DNA from: UMGS1370 sp963557065
Lineage (GTDB): Bacteria > Bacillota > Clostridia > Lachnospirales > Lachnospiraceae
Direction: 5' to 3'
NCBI GenBank assembly: GCA_963557065.1
Contig: CAUWCT010000044.1
Span: 1-64,000 of the forward strand
Length of the DNA: 64,000 nucleotides
Under the pieces are notes generated by a model. That model worked only from the letters and a program-made list of their open reading frames with translations. It did not search any database and was not told the origin of the DNA. Shown piece after piece: positions 16,742-25,358 of this stretch; the stretch's first letter is position 1; every line of letters begins with the position of its first letter. A program made the position numbers and the translations under genes.

Positions 16742-18157
16742 CTACTCCTTTCCGCTCCAGCAATAGGTACAGAGTTTGCAGGGAGACAGTCCAATGGATT
16801 TAACCAGATCGTCCAGCCTGTGGAAGCGCAGCGTGGTAAAGTTGAGACGTTTGCGGATTTCTTCCACCATTGCTGCGTAATTTTCGCTGTCTGGATCTGC
16901 ATAATCTGCTAAAAGTTCCGGAGACAGGTTGTCTCCTTCCCGTTCTCTGATAATCCTTCTGGTAATTAAATCCAGTTCAGAATTGGAGCGGGAAAAATTC
17001 AAATATTTACATCCAAATAAGAGAGGCGGGCAGGCCGGACGGATATGGACTTCTTTGGCTCCGCTCTGATATAAAAATTCAGTAGTCTCGCTGAGCTGAG
17101 TACCCCGGACAATGGAATCGTCAATCAGCAGCAGACTGCGATTCCGAATCAAAGTATCGACAGGAATCAGTTTCATTTTGGCAATCAGATTGCGCTGCCT
17201 CTGATTTTGAGGCATGAAAGATCTGGGCCAGGTAGGGGTGTACTTAATAAACGGCCTGGAAAATGGGATGCCGGACTCATTGGCATATCCAATGGCATGG
17301 GCAATTCCGGAATCCGGAACGCCGGCAACACTGTCAGGCCGGACGGAATCATCTTTATCCCTCTGTGCCAGCAGACGTCCGCAGTCATACCGCATCTGCT
17401 CCACATTGACCCCCTCGTAAGTGGAAGTGGGATAACCATAATAAACCCACAAAAATGAGCAGATTTTCATTTCCTGACGGGGTTTGCTTAAGCATTGAAT
17501 GTGTTCCGGAGTAATCAGAACAATCTCCCCTGGACCCAGTTCGGAATAGTCGGTATACCCCAGATTAATGTATGCAAAGCTTTCAAAAGAAACACAGAAG
17601 CCATCATCCTTTTTTCCAATGCTGAGAGAAGTGCGGCCTAATCGGTCTCTGGATGCATAAATACCTTCCGGCGCCAGAATCAGAATACTCATAGATCCGT
17701 CGATAATTTCCTGTGCATAGAGAAGCCCCTCTACTAAACTCTCTCTCTGGTTAATGATAGAGGCAACCAGTTCACTGCTGTTGATGCGTCCGCCGCTCAT
17801 TTCCAGAAAATGGATGTGCCCATTGTCATAGGCTTTGTGGACCAGTTCTTCCTCGTTGTTGATTTTGCCCACAGTGGCAATGGCATAACTGCCAAGATGG
17901 GACTGGATTAAAAGCGGCTGAGGATCGGTATCCGAGATGGAACCAATTCCCAGATTGCCTTCCAGTTCGTCCACATCCCGCTCAAATTTTGTACGGAATG
18001 GGGAATTTTCGATATTATGAATTGAACGTTGGAAACCGTTGGGGCCGTAAACCGCCATACCGCCTCTGCGGGTTCCAAGGTGAGAATGATAGTCTGTGCC
18101 AAAAAACAAATCCATGACACAGCTGGATTTAGATACAACACCAAAGATTCCGCCCAT
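16742..18157 (-). CDS. amidophosphoribosyltransferase (PurF) paralogue with dead glutaminase site
   Basis: 471 residues with the two-domain layout of PurF. The C-terminal phosphoribosyltransferase half keeps the PRPP loop LLIDDSIVRGTQLSE (near 340). The N-terminal glutaminase half starts MGGIFGVVSK instead of MCGI/V, so the catalytic Cys1 is glycine (codons GGC GGA). Other glutamine-site residues also seem lost: the RYAT-type arginine region reads GSISDTD, the HNGNL oxyanion segment reads TVGKIN, and the SSDTE aspartate region reads NSSELVA. Cysteines in ACPPLLFGC and CKLCTYC could bind an FeS cluster as in Bacillus PurF. It is probably not the purine enzyme; it may use ammonia or another amine. 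Confidence 0.8.
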   Translation of the reverse strand: MGGIFGVVSKSSCVMDLFFGTDYHSHLGTRRGGMAVYGPNGFQRSIHNIENSPFRTKFERDVDELEGNLGIGSISDTDPQPLLIQSHLGSYAIATVGKINNEEELVHKAYDNGHIHFLEMSGGRINSSELVASIINQRESLVEGLLYAQEIIDGSMSILILAPEGIYASRDRLGRTSLSIGKKDDGFCVSFESFAYINLGYTDYSELGPGEIVLITPEHIQCLSKPRQEMKICSFLWVYYGYPTSTYEGVNVEQMRYDCGRLLAQRDKDDSVRPDSVAGVPDSGIAHAIGYANESGIPFSRPFIKYTPTWPRSFMPQNQRQRNLIAKMKLIPVDTLIRNRSLLLIDDSIVRGTQLSETTEFLYQSGAKEVHIRPACPPLLFGCKYLNFSRSNSELDLITRRIIREREGDNLSPELLADYADPDSENYAAMVEEIRKRLNFTTLRFHRLDDLVKSIGLSPCKLCTYCWSGKE

Positions 18158-18235
18158 TGAAATAAGCTCCTTTCCATAGTAAAAACACTTTTAAGTGTAA
18201 CATATATTACCAGGAATTTTCAATACAAAAAAATT

Positions 18236-18250
18236 ATTAGAAATTCTAAT
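18236..18250. promoter_or_regulatory. perfect palindrome between divergent genes
   Basis: ATTAGAAATTCTAAT has 7-base arms around a single A. It lies between the PurF-like gene (minus) and the amidase gene (plus). A second inverted repeat ACACTT-TT-AAGTGT lies at 18185-18198. Both look like operator half-sites, but no regulator is encoded nearby. Confidence 0.4.
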
Positions 18251-18312
18251 GGGATACATAACAGCAATCAGGAAGTTAATGCGCTGCAAGAATAAAGTAA
18301 GGAAAAATTAAT

Positions 18313-19068
18313 TTGACTTCATATGATGAGTGGCTTAAACTGAAAAAAAGGGGGATCGACAAAATGCGGCAAGAAGAAAGAATGCGGGAAATGAGAAGAA
18401 ACCAAAGAGGCAGAAGAGAGCGCTCCTCTTCCGAAGGGAACCTGGCAGTTCTGACAGGAGTCTGGCTGGTTGTGCTTCTGATTTTTATAGGAATCGGAGT
18501 AGGCATCGGCTGGTTTTTATGGGGAAGACCGGAAAAGGCAAAAGAGATTGATTTAAAGGCAATAGAAGCGCCATCCTGGATTGAGCAGGATTTTATCCGG
18601 AAAAATATTTATTCCAGACCGGCGGTAAGCCTGAAACAGGTAAACGGAATCGTCATTCATTATGTGGCAAATCCCGGTTCCACAGCCAGACAGAACAGGG
18701 ACTACTTTGACAGCCTGGCGGATCAGACAGAAGACGGCGATTCTGTCAGTGCCCATTTCATTGTAGGGCTGGAGGGAGAAGTGATTCAGGCAGTTCCCAT
18801 CAGCGAGATGGCGTATGCTTCCAATTACCGCAACAGTGATACCATTGCCATTGAAAGCTGTCATCCCGATGACACAGGCAAATACGAGCAGGCAACCTAT
18901 GATTCCATGGTGAAGCTGGCAGCATGGCTGTGCACAGAATTACAATTAGATCCGAAAAAAGATATTATTCGTCATTACGATATTAACGAAAAGAACTGTC
19001 CCAAATATTTTGTAGAGAATGAAGATGCGTGGAAACAGTTTTTAAAAGATGTAGAGAACAAGATGTAA
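18313..19068 (+). CDS. membrane-anchored N-acetylmuramoyl-L-alanine amidase
   Basis: 251 residues: a highly charged cytoplasmic N-terminus (about 1-44), one TM (about 45-70) and an outside amidase_2/PGRP-type zinc domain (about 110-245). Zinc ligand regions are GIVIHYVANPG (first His), ESCHPDD and RHYDINEKNCPKY. It is expected to cut the lactyl amide between MurNAc and the stem peptide. The frame opens with a TTG at 18313 behind AAGGA; an ATG at 18364 behind AAGGGGGATC is a real alternative that shortens the cytoplasmic tail by 17 residues. Confidence 0.82.
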   Translation: MTSYDEWLKLKKRGIDKMRQEERMREMRRNQRGRRERSSSEGNLAVLTGVWLVVLLIFIGIGVGIGWFLWGRPEKAKEIDLKAIEAPSWIEQDFIRKNIYSRPAVSLKQVNGIVIHYVANPGSTARQNRDYFDSLADQTEDGDSVSAHFIVGLEGEVIQAVPISEMAYASNYRNSDTIAIESCHPDDTGKYEQATYDSMVKLAAWLCTELQLDPKKDIIRHYDINEKNCPKYFVENEDAWKQFLKDVENKM

Positions 19069-19082
19069 GGCTGAACGATTAC
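19069..19082 (+). repeat. IS66-type MITE, right-end remnant G
   Basis: GGCTGAACGATTAC directly after the amidase stop matches the right inverted end GGCTGAACNGTTAC with one mismatch. No left end or hairpins remain. Confidence 0.45.
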
Positions 19083-19114
19083 AAGTGTAAGGCAGTGTCG
19101 GAAAGGAGAGGAAG

Positions 19115-19636
19115 ATGAAAGCAAAAAACTGGTGTTACAGCATATTAATAGCAGTGGCTTTCGCAGTGTTCATCCTGATTGTATCGGGCTTTTGTTTGCC
19201 GGGAACATTTACAGGGACAATAACCGAACGGACAGATACTTATTTTACTCTTCAATCTACAGAACCTGGCGTCAAGGCCCAGGCAGTTGCAGTAAAGTGG
19301 CCGGATACTCCGACGGTAGAGATGGGGGATACGGTGACAGTCTGGTATTATCGAAAAAACCATAAAGTTCCTATGGGCCTGTATATTTACAAGATGGAAG
19401 TGAAAGAGGAAGCAGACAGTTTTGCAGCAGGTACGGGAGCACGCCTTAGAAATCTCGTACCAGACGAAACCAGGGACTTCCCTGTCATAACATGGGAAGA
19501 GGATTTTTCACTGGACGTGCCGGAAGACCTCCGGCTGGACGGAATTGATGTATATGACGAAAATGGGGAAGAAGTGATGATAGATTTTTTGTACCATGAC
19601 CTGCTGTGTATGGTTGGGATTCGCAGGAACAGATAA
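19115..19636 (+). CDS. membrane-anchored protein of unknown function
   Basis: 173 residues. An N-terminal hydrophobic segment (about 8-30) acts as anchor or uncleaved signal. The rest is outside and looks mostly beta-rich: GTITERTDTYFTLQS then MGDTVTVWYYRK resemble an OB-like or small beta-barrel domain. I do not recognise the family. GGAAAGGAGAGGAAG precedes the ATG. It lies between the amidase and the MTA/SAH nucleosidase and may be on the amidase transcript. Confidence 0.7.
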   Translation: MKAKNWCYSILIAVAFAVFILIVSGFCLPGTFTGTITERTDTYFTLQSTEPGVKAQAVAVKWPDTPTVEMGDTVTVWYYRKNHKVPMGLYIYKMEVKEEADSFAAGTGARLRNLVPDETRDFPVITWEEDFSLDVPEDLRLDGIDVYDENGEEVMIDFLYHDLLCMVGIRRNR

Positions 19637-19677
19637 TTAAGATAAAAAATGCAGCTTTCACAGAAAGGCGAATTATA

Positions 19678-20406
19678 ATGAAAAAAATAGGAATTATCTG
19701 CGCCGGAGATGAAGAACTGGCTCCGTTTTTGCCAGAGATAGAAGCGTGCAGAATCACTGAAAAAGCAATGCTTAAGATTTATGAGGGAAAGATTTATGGA
19801 GTGGAGATTGCGGCGCTGTTTTCCGGGGTGTGCAAAGTAAATGCCGCCATAGCAGCCCAGATTTTGATAGACACATTTGGGGTGGATTTGATTATGAATG
19901 CCGGGACTGCAGGAGGGATAGATCCTGGTTTTCAGTTATTTGATACGGTGATCTCGGCAGAATGTTGTTACCATGACGTGGCAGAGGATATTTTAACAGA
20001 ATTCCATCCATGGATGAACTCCGTATTCTTCCGGGCGGACGAAAGGCTTCTGGAACTGTCAAAGGCTGCTGTGGACAAACTAAAACTTCCGGGAAGGGTA
20101 GTCTGGGGACGAATGGCAACAGGCGAGTCTTTTATAGACGAACAGGGGCGCCAAAGGATCATAGATGAGTTTGCGCCCCTGACAGTGGATATGGAGACAG
20201 CCGGGATCGCCCATGTGTGTTATGTGAACCAGATTCCCTTTTTAGCAGTCAGATGTATTACGGATACTGCTTCCCATAGCGGAATCGACAAGTTCGAGGA
20301 AAACTGTCCAAAGGCTTCCGGTATTGCAAAAGAGATTGTAATGGCTTTGATAAAAGAATGGAGCGCTACTTTCCAAAAATCTCTTTGCACAACCGACAGC
20401 CGGTAG
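19678..20406 (+). CDS. mtnN: 5'-methylthioadenosine/S-adenosylhomocysteine nucleosidase
   Basis: 242 residues of the MTA/SAH nucleosidase (Pfs) family, which removes adenine from methylthioadenosine and S-adenosylhomocysteine. Visible are MKKIGIICAGDEELAPF (start), FSGVCKVNAAIAAQ (near 46), MNAGTAGGID (near 72), VDMETAGIAHVCY (near 170) and ITDTASHSGIDKFEEN (near 195), the last holding the catalytic aspartate region. The frame extends upstream to 19606, but GAAAGGCG before 19678 and the family start favour this ATG. The last 41 bases overlap the 3' end of the opposite-strand sdaAA. Confidence 0.88.
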   Translation: MKKIGIICAGDEELAPFLPEIEACRITEKAMLKIYEGKIYGVEIAALFSGVCKVNAAIAAQILIDTFGVDLIMNAGTAGGIDPGFQLFDTVISAECCYHDVAEDILTEFHPWMNSVFFRADERLLELSKAAVDKLKLPGRVVWGRMATGESFIDEQGRQRIIDEFAPLTVDMETAGIAHVCYVNQIPFLAVRCITDTASHSGIDKFEENCPKASGIAKEIVMALIKEWSATFQKSLCTTDSR

Positions 20407-21247
20407 GGGTGGCGGCAAGTCCGCCTTCTGCGGTTTCTCGAAGAGAGGGAGACATGGACTGGCCAATCTGTTTCATGGACTGGATGACTTCCTCCGTTGG
20501 AATGGCGCTGGTAATACCGGCACAGGCCAGTTCACAGGCAGTAAAAGCGTTGGCAACGCCCATGGCGTTCCGCTTGATGCAGGGAACTTCTACTAATCCG
20601 GCTACCGGATCGCAGACCAGTCCCAAAATGTTCTTTAAGGCAATGGCTACGCTGGAGCATACCATGTCCGGAGAACCGCCCAATACTTCGGTAAGGGCGC
20701 CGGCTGCCATGGCGGAAGCAGTGCCGATTTCTGCCTGGCAGCCGCCTTCTGCGCCGGAGATGCTGGCATTTTTGGCAATGACCATGCCAATGGCAGAGGC
20801 AGTAAAGAGAGCCATTACAATGTCAGTTTCGTCAATGTGCTTGTCCTCCATGACCGAAATCAGGGCTGCAGGAAGAACGCCGCAGGAACCGGCAGTGGGG
20901 GCGGCTACAATCTGTCCCATGCAGGAGTTGGATTCTGCCACAGCAAGAGCCATGGCCATGGCATTTCCGAATAAAGAACCAAAGTGGCTGCGTCCCTGTA
21001 AGACAGCGGTATGCATTTTAGCGGCTGCGCCTCCGGACAGTCCGCTGGCAGACCGGAGTTCCGGATTTAAGCCGTCGGTGACAGATTGCTTCATAACCTG
21101 AAATTCAGAGGACATTCTTCCAAATACTTCCTGGACTGTCAATTCCATAAATTCTGCCTGTTCTTCCAGTACGATCTGGCCGATGGTCTTCCCGCAGCTT
21201 TTTGCTGCTGAGGCCAGTTCTTCTACAGAGCAATAGTCTAGTTTCAT
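20366..21247 (-). CDS. sdaAA: L-serine dehydratase, FeS-type, alpha subunit
   Basis: 293 residues of the alpha chain of the two-subunit iron-sulfur serine dehydratase, which turns L-serine into pyruvate and ammonia. Seen are VAAPTAGSCGVLPA (near 120), SISGAEGGCQAEIG (near 165), GLVCDPVAGLVEVPCIKRN (near 210) and the C-terminal TPTGCRLC; the cysteines hold the 4Fe-4S cluster. It lies 18 bases after sdaAB. Its 3' end overlaps mtnN on the other strand by 41 bases and no terminator separates them. Confidence 0.93.
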   Translation of the reverse strand: MKLDYCSVEELASAAKSCGKTIGQIVLEEQAEFMELTVQEVFGRMSSEFQVMKQSVTDGLNPELRSASGLSGGAAAKMHTAVLQGRSHFGSLFGNAMAMALAVAESNSCMGQIVAAPTAGSCGVLPAALISVMEDKHIDETDIVMALFTASAIGMVIAKNASISGAEGGCQAEIGTASAMAAGALTEVLGGSPDMVCSSVAIALKNILGLVCDPVAGLVEVPCIKRNAMGVANAFTACELACAGITSAIPTEEVIQSMKQIGQSMSPSLRETAEGGLAATPTGCRLCKEIFGK

Positions 21248-21265
21248 AATTAAAATCCTCCTGTA

Positions 21266-21925
21266 TCAGTTTAAATGAAATAAAATTACGTCGTGTATGT
21301 GGGGCATTTTCCGGATTTCCGTTACCAGATCCGGACGGATGCTGCTGTCTAATTCAATGCTCATAACAGCGTCTCCGCCTTTTTCTTTCCGGTTTAGTCG
21401 GAAGTTGCAGATATTTCCCTGGTGCTGGGATACCAGGGCAGTTACCTGGGCAATGACGCCGGGCAGGTCGTGGTGAAGGACAATCAGGGTCGGATTCTGT
21501 CCGGTAAAGGACACCTCCATACCGTTGATCTGGGTAATGAGAATATTTCCTCCGCCTACCGAAGAGCCGGTAAGCTGGGTGCAGGAGCCGTTTTCTTCTG
21601 TCAGAACAATACGGGCGGTATTGGGGTGGGCGTCGTCCAGGTTTCCGGTAGAAAACCGTACCTCAATTCCGGCTTCTTCTGCAAGGGAAAGACTGTCCCG
21701 GATGCGGGGATCCCAGGGATCCATTCCCATAATGCCGCCGACTAAGGCCTTGTCCGTACCATGTCCCCGGTAAGTTTTAGCAAAGGAACCATGAAGCAGG
21801 ATGTCTGCCCGCACAGGGGGACTGGAAAGAAGAAGGGACGCAGCTTTTCCAATGCGGCAGGCGCCGGCAGTATGGGAACTGGAAGGACCAATCATAACAG
21901 GTCCGATAATATCAAATATATTCAT
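21266..21925 (-). CDS. sdaAB: L-serine dehydratase, FeS-type, beta subunit
   Basis: 219 residues, starting MNIFDIIGPVMIGPSSSHTA, the family signature. The frame runs further upstream, but CGGAGG lies just before 21925. After the substrate domain (about 1-145) comes an ACT domain (about 148-219, TLIVLHHDLPGVIAQVTALV), which in relatives senses serine or acts in dimer contact. Operon order is PHP phosphatase, sdaAB, sdaAA. Confidence 0.92.
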   Translation of the reverse strand: MNIFDIIGPVMIGPSSSHTAGACRIGKAASLLLSSPPVRADILLHGSFAKTYRGHGTDKALVGGIMGMDPWDPRIRDSLSLAEEAGIEVRFSTGNLDDAHPNTARIVLTEENGSCTQLTGSSVGGGNILITQINGMEVSFTGQNPTLIVLHHDLPGVIAQVTALVSQHQGNICNFRLNRKEKGGDAVMSIELDSSIRPDLVTEIRKMPHIHDVILFHLN

Positions 21926-21983
21926 CGTAATGTTTAACCTCCGTAAAATGTTGGCATCTGAAAATGCAGCAGGTTTCTTGGTT

Positions 21984-22829
21984 TTAAAGGGGATAAAAAT
22001 GAGGTCTGCGGTGGCAGTAGACTGCATAATACCGAAATCCCAGTCCGGTCAGGACTTTTTTTGCGCGGGCAAAGTCAAAGGCCAAATGGACAGGATCGTG
22101 GGCGTCAGAACCAATGGTGATGATTTCACCGCCCAGTTCCAGATAGCGTTTTAAGATTTCTTCAGTGGGATTGGGGTGGCCAAGGCCGTATTTATAACCG
22201 CCGGTATTGCATTCCAGGCCGCGGCCGGTTTCCACAAGATTTTTTAAAATCGGATCAATCAGATCCTGGTATTTATTATAGGAATAATTCCGGTTTTTAT
22301 TAGGGCCATACCGGACTACATAATCTAAGTGGCCCAGCACGTCAAAGTCAGGGATTGCCTGAACCCGTTCCAGAGTGGATTCAAAATACCTCCGGTATCC
22401 TTCTTCCTCGGTCCGTCCCTCAAAATAAGCGGGAAAATAGGGGTCCATACGGTCAACGAAATGATTGGAACCGATCACATAATCAAAAGGATAGGAGGCA
22501 GTGATTTTTTTTAGTTTTGGGGCGAGATGAAGCTGAAGGCCCAGTTCGATGCCAAGCCGCAGAGCAATTCGGTCCTGATACCGGGTCTTTAGGGACTGGA
22601 TGGCCGAAATATACTGATCCAGATCCAGGGTAAAATCAATGTCAGATGGGGCGTCCGGATCATGGTGATCAGTGATGCAGAGCTCCCTCATTCCCAGAGA
22701 CAAAGCCTGCTCAATCTGGCTGCGCACAGGAGCAGAAGAATCGCCGGAAAACTCTGTGTGGACATGGGTATCCGCCAGAATGCCGGCGCTTTTTTCAGGG
22801 ATAATAGAAGCGTTGGAAATCAGGCTCAT
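21984..22829 (-). CDS. PHP-domain histidinol-phosphatase-like protein
   Basis: 281 residues of the HisK/HisJ-type PHP phosphatase family. Metal-binding motifs are ADTHVHTEFSGDS (near 20), CITDHHDPD (near 52), GIELGLQLH (near 93), GSNHFVD (near 120), LGHLDYVVRYG (near 165) and GSDAHDP (near 243). Such enzymes release phosphate from L-histidinol phosphate; members outside his operons may act on other phosphoesters. It lies upstream of the serine dehydratase genes with a 58-base gap. Confidence 0.85.
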   Translation of the reverse strand: MSLISNASIIPEKSAGILADTHVHTEFSGDSSAPVRSQIEQALSLGMRELCITDHHDPDAPSDIDFTLDLDQYISAIQSLKTRYQDRIALRLGIELGLQLHLAPKLKKITASYPFDYVIGSNHFVDRMDPYFPAYFEGRTEEEGYRRYFESTLERVQAIPDFDVLGHLDYVVRYGPNKNRNYSYNKYQDLIDPILKNLVETGRGLECNTGGYKYGLGHPNPTEEILKRYLELGGEIITIGSDAHDPVHLAFDFARAKKVLTGLGFRYYAVYCHRRPHFYPL

Positions 22830-22936
22830 AAAAAAACCGCCTTTCGGATATTTTAGGGAAACACAACGGTTTTACTCCTAATAACAAAGTATATCAGAAA
22901 TCGTCAGAAAAACCACTACTAAATTCAAAAAAGGAC

Positions 22937-22965
22937 TTGCTATTTCCAGGAAAGTTTTGTACAAT
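22937..22965 (+). promoter_or_regulatory. promoter of the gap-pgk-tpiA operon
   Basis: TTGCTA (22937-22942) and TACAAT (22960-22965) with a 17-base spacer, 54 bases before the gap ATG. The remaining bases from 22830 hold no gene. Confidence 0.7.
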
Positions 22966-23019
22966 AAGGCGTAGGTTGATTAATATTTAACAAGTTTATC
23001 AATTAGGAGGAATTTAATC

Positions 23020-24051
23020 ATGGCAGTAAAAGTAGCTATCAATGGTTTTGGCCGTATTGGCCGTCTGGCTTTCAGACAGATGTTTGGTGCAGAAGGATAT
23101 GATGTAGTAGCTATCAACGACTTAACAGATCCAAAGATGTTAGCAAATCTGTTAAAGTATGACACCGCTCAGGGCGGATACTGCGGACATATCGGTGAAG
23201 GCAAGCACACCGTAGAAGCAGGCGAAGGCTGCATCATTGTTGATGGAAAGACCATTACCATTTATAAAGAACCAAACGCAGCAGATCTTCCATGGGGAGA
23301 ACTTGGCGTAGACGTAGTATTAGAGTGCACCGGCTTCTACTGCAAGAAGGAAAAAGCAATGGCTCATATCAACGCAGGCGCTAAGAAAGTTGTTATCTCT
23401 GCTCCGGCAGGCAACGACTTAAAGACCATCGTATTCAGCGTAAATGAGAATACCTTAACTGCTGACGATCAGATTATTTCTGCAGCTTCCTGTACAACCA
23501 ACTGCTTAGCTCCTATGGCTAAGGCATTAAATGACTATGCTCCAATCCAGTCCGGTATCATGAGCACCATCCACGCTTACACCGGCGACCAGATGATCCT
23601 GGACGGTCCTCACAGAAAGGGCGACTTAAGAAGAGCAAGAGCAGGCGCTGCCAACATCGTTCCAAACTCCACCGGTGCTGCAAAGGCAATCGGCCTGGTT
23701 ATTCCAGAGTTAAACGGCAAGTTAATCGGTTCTGCACAGCGTGTTCCGGTTCCGACCGGTTCTACCACCATCTTAACTGCAGTTGTTAAGGGTGCAGACG
23801 TGACTGTAGACGGCATCAACGCAGCTATGAAGGCAGCAGCAAGCGAGTCCTTCGGCTACAATGAGGAGCAGATCGTATCTTCTGACGTTATCGGCATGAA
23901 GTTCGGTTCCTTATTCGATGCTACTCAGACCATGGTTTCCAAGATTGGCGATGATTTATATCAGGTACAGGTTGTTTCCTGGTATGACAACGAGAATTCC
24001 TACACCAGCCAGATGGTTAGAACCATTAAGTATTTTGCTGAATTAGCATAA
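23020..24051 (+). CDS. gap: glyceraldehyde-3-phosphate dehydrogenase
   Basis: 343 residues; makes 1,3-bisphosphoglycerate from glyceraldehyde 3-phosphate. Rossmann start AINGFGRIGRLAFR, catalytic SAASCTTNCLAPMAK (cysteine near residue 157), and WYDNENSYTSQMV at the end. Strong codon bias and an AGGAGG site mark high expression. A strong hairpin follows, so part of the message ends before pgk. Confidence 0.97.
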   Translation: MAVKVAINGFGRIGRLAFRQMFGAEGYDVVAINDLTDPKMLANLLKYDTAQGGYCGHIGEGKHTVEAGEGCIIVDGKTITIYKEPNAADLPWGELGVDVVLECTGFYCKKEKAMAHINAGAKKVVISAPAGNDLKTIVFSVNENTLTADDQIISAASCTTNCLAPMAKALNDYAPIQSGIMSTIHAYTGDQMILDGPHRKGDLRRARAGAANIVPNSTGAAKAIGLVIPELNGKLIGSAQRVPVPTGSTTILTAVVKGADVTVDGINAAMKAAASESFGYNEEQIVSSDVIGMKFGSLFDATQTMVSKIGDDLYQVQVVSWYDNENSYTSQMVRTIKYFAELA

Positions 24052-24070
24052 TTGTACCTTAGACCTGATG

Positions 24071-24100
24071 GGGTCCGGTCTTTTGGACCGGACCCTTTTA
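24071..24100 (+). terminator. hairpin terminator between gap and pgk
   Basis: GGGTCCGGTC pairs perfectly with GACCGGACCC (10 pairs) around TTTTG, followed by TTTTAT. With only four Ts it may be leaky, letting pgk and tpiA be transcribed at lower level, or it may stabilise the gap message. Confidence 0.75.
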
Positions 24101-24134
24101 TCATTTGATATAGAAAGAGAAAGGAGCCATTCCA

Positions 24135-25340
24135 ATGCTTAACAAAAAATCTGTAGATGATATTAATGTAAAAGGCAAACGCGTTCTTTGCAGATGCGAT
24201 TTCAACGTACCGTTAAAAGAGGGCAAAATTACTGACGAGAACCGTCTGGTAGCAGCTCTTCCGACCATTAAGAAACTGATCGCTGACGGCGGCAAGGTAA
24301 TTCTCTGCTCCCATTTAGGAAAACCCAAGGGAGAGCCAAAGCCGGAGTTATCTTTAGCACCTGTAGCTGTAAGACTTGGCGAACTGTTAGGCCAGGAAGT
24401 AAAGTTTGCAGCAGATCCGGAAGTTGTGGGACCAAACGCAAAAGCAGCAGTTGAAGCAATGAAGGACGGCGAGGTTGTTCTGTTAGAGAATACCCGTTAC
24501 CGCAAAGAAGAGACCAAAAACGGCGAGGAGTTCAGCAAAGAACTGGCTTCTCTGTGCGATGTATATGTAAACGACGCATTTGGTACTGCTCACAGAGCGC
24601 ACTGCTCTAACGTAGGCGTTACTCAGTACGTAGATACTGCAGTAGTAGGCTACTTAATGCAGAAGGAAATTGACTTCTTAGGCAACGCAGTTGAGAACCC
24701 GGTTCGTCCATTCGTTGCAATCTTAGGCGGCGCAAAGGTAGCGGACAAGTTAAATGTTATCTCCAATCTGCTGGAGAAGTGCGATACCCTGATTATCGGC
24801 GGCGGTATGGCTTACACCTTCTTAAAGGCACAGGGCAAAGAGATCGGTAAGTCCTTAGTAGACGATACCAAGATCGACTACTGCAAGGAAATGATGGAAA
24901 AGGCTGAGAAGCTGGGCAAAAAGCTGCTTTTACCTATCGACACTGTTACCATTGCAGACTTCCCCAACCCGATTGATGCTCCTGTAGAGGTTGAGGTGGT
25001 TTCTGTAGACGCTATCCCGGCAGAAAGAGAAGGCGTTGATATTGGACCTAAGACTGCACAGATGTACGCAGACGCAGTTAAGAGCGCTAAGACCGTTGTA
25101 TGGAACGGACCGATGGGCGTATTCGAGAACCCGACTTTAGCAGCAGGTACTATTGCAGTGGCAAAGGCTCTGGCTGAGACTGATGCAACCACCATTATCG
25201 GCGGCGGCGATTCTGCAGCAGCAGTAAACCAGTTAGGATTTGGCGATAAGATGACTCATATTTCTACTGGCGGCGGCGCTTCCTTAGAGTTCTTAGAGGG
25301 CAAGGAACTGCCAGGCGTAGCAGCAGCCAACGATAAATAA
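24135..25340 (+). CDS. pgk: phosphoglycerate kinase
   Basis: 401 residues; makes ATP and 3-phosphoglycerate from 1,3-bisphosphoglycerate. Visible are KRVLCRCDFNVPLK (near 14), LCSHLGKPKG (near 58), NDAFGTAHRAHCS (near 148) and the nucleotide site GGGDSAAAVNQ with STGGGASLEFLEG near the end. AAAGGAG precedes the ATG. Codon use is as biased as in gap. Confidence 0.97.
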   Translation: MLNKKSVDDINVKGKRVLCRCDFNVPLKEGKITDENRLVAALPTIKKLIADGGKVILCSHLGKPKGEPKPELSLAPVAVRLGELLGQEVKFAADPEVVGPNAKAAVEAMKDGEVVLLENTRYRKEETKNGEEFSKELASLCDVYVNDAFGTAHRAHCSNVGVTQYVDTAVVGYLMQKEIDFLGNAVENPVRPFVAILGGAKVADKLNVISNLLEKCDTLIIGGGMAYTFLKAQGKEIGKSLVDDTKIDYCKEMMEKAEKLGKKLLLPIDTVTIADFPNPIDAPVEVEVVSVDAIPAEREGVDIGPKTAQMYADAVKSAKTVVWNGPMGVFENPTLAAGTIAVAKALAETDATTIIGGGDSAAAVNQLGFGDKMTHISTGGGASLEFLEGKELPGVAAANDK

Positions 25341-25358
25341 TCAGGGAGAAGCGATACT

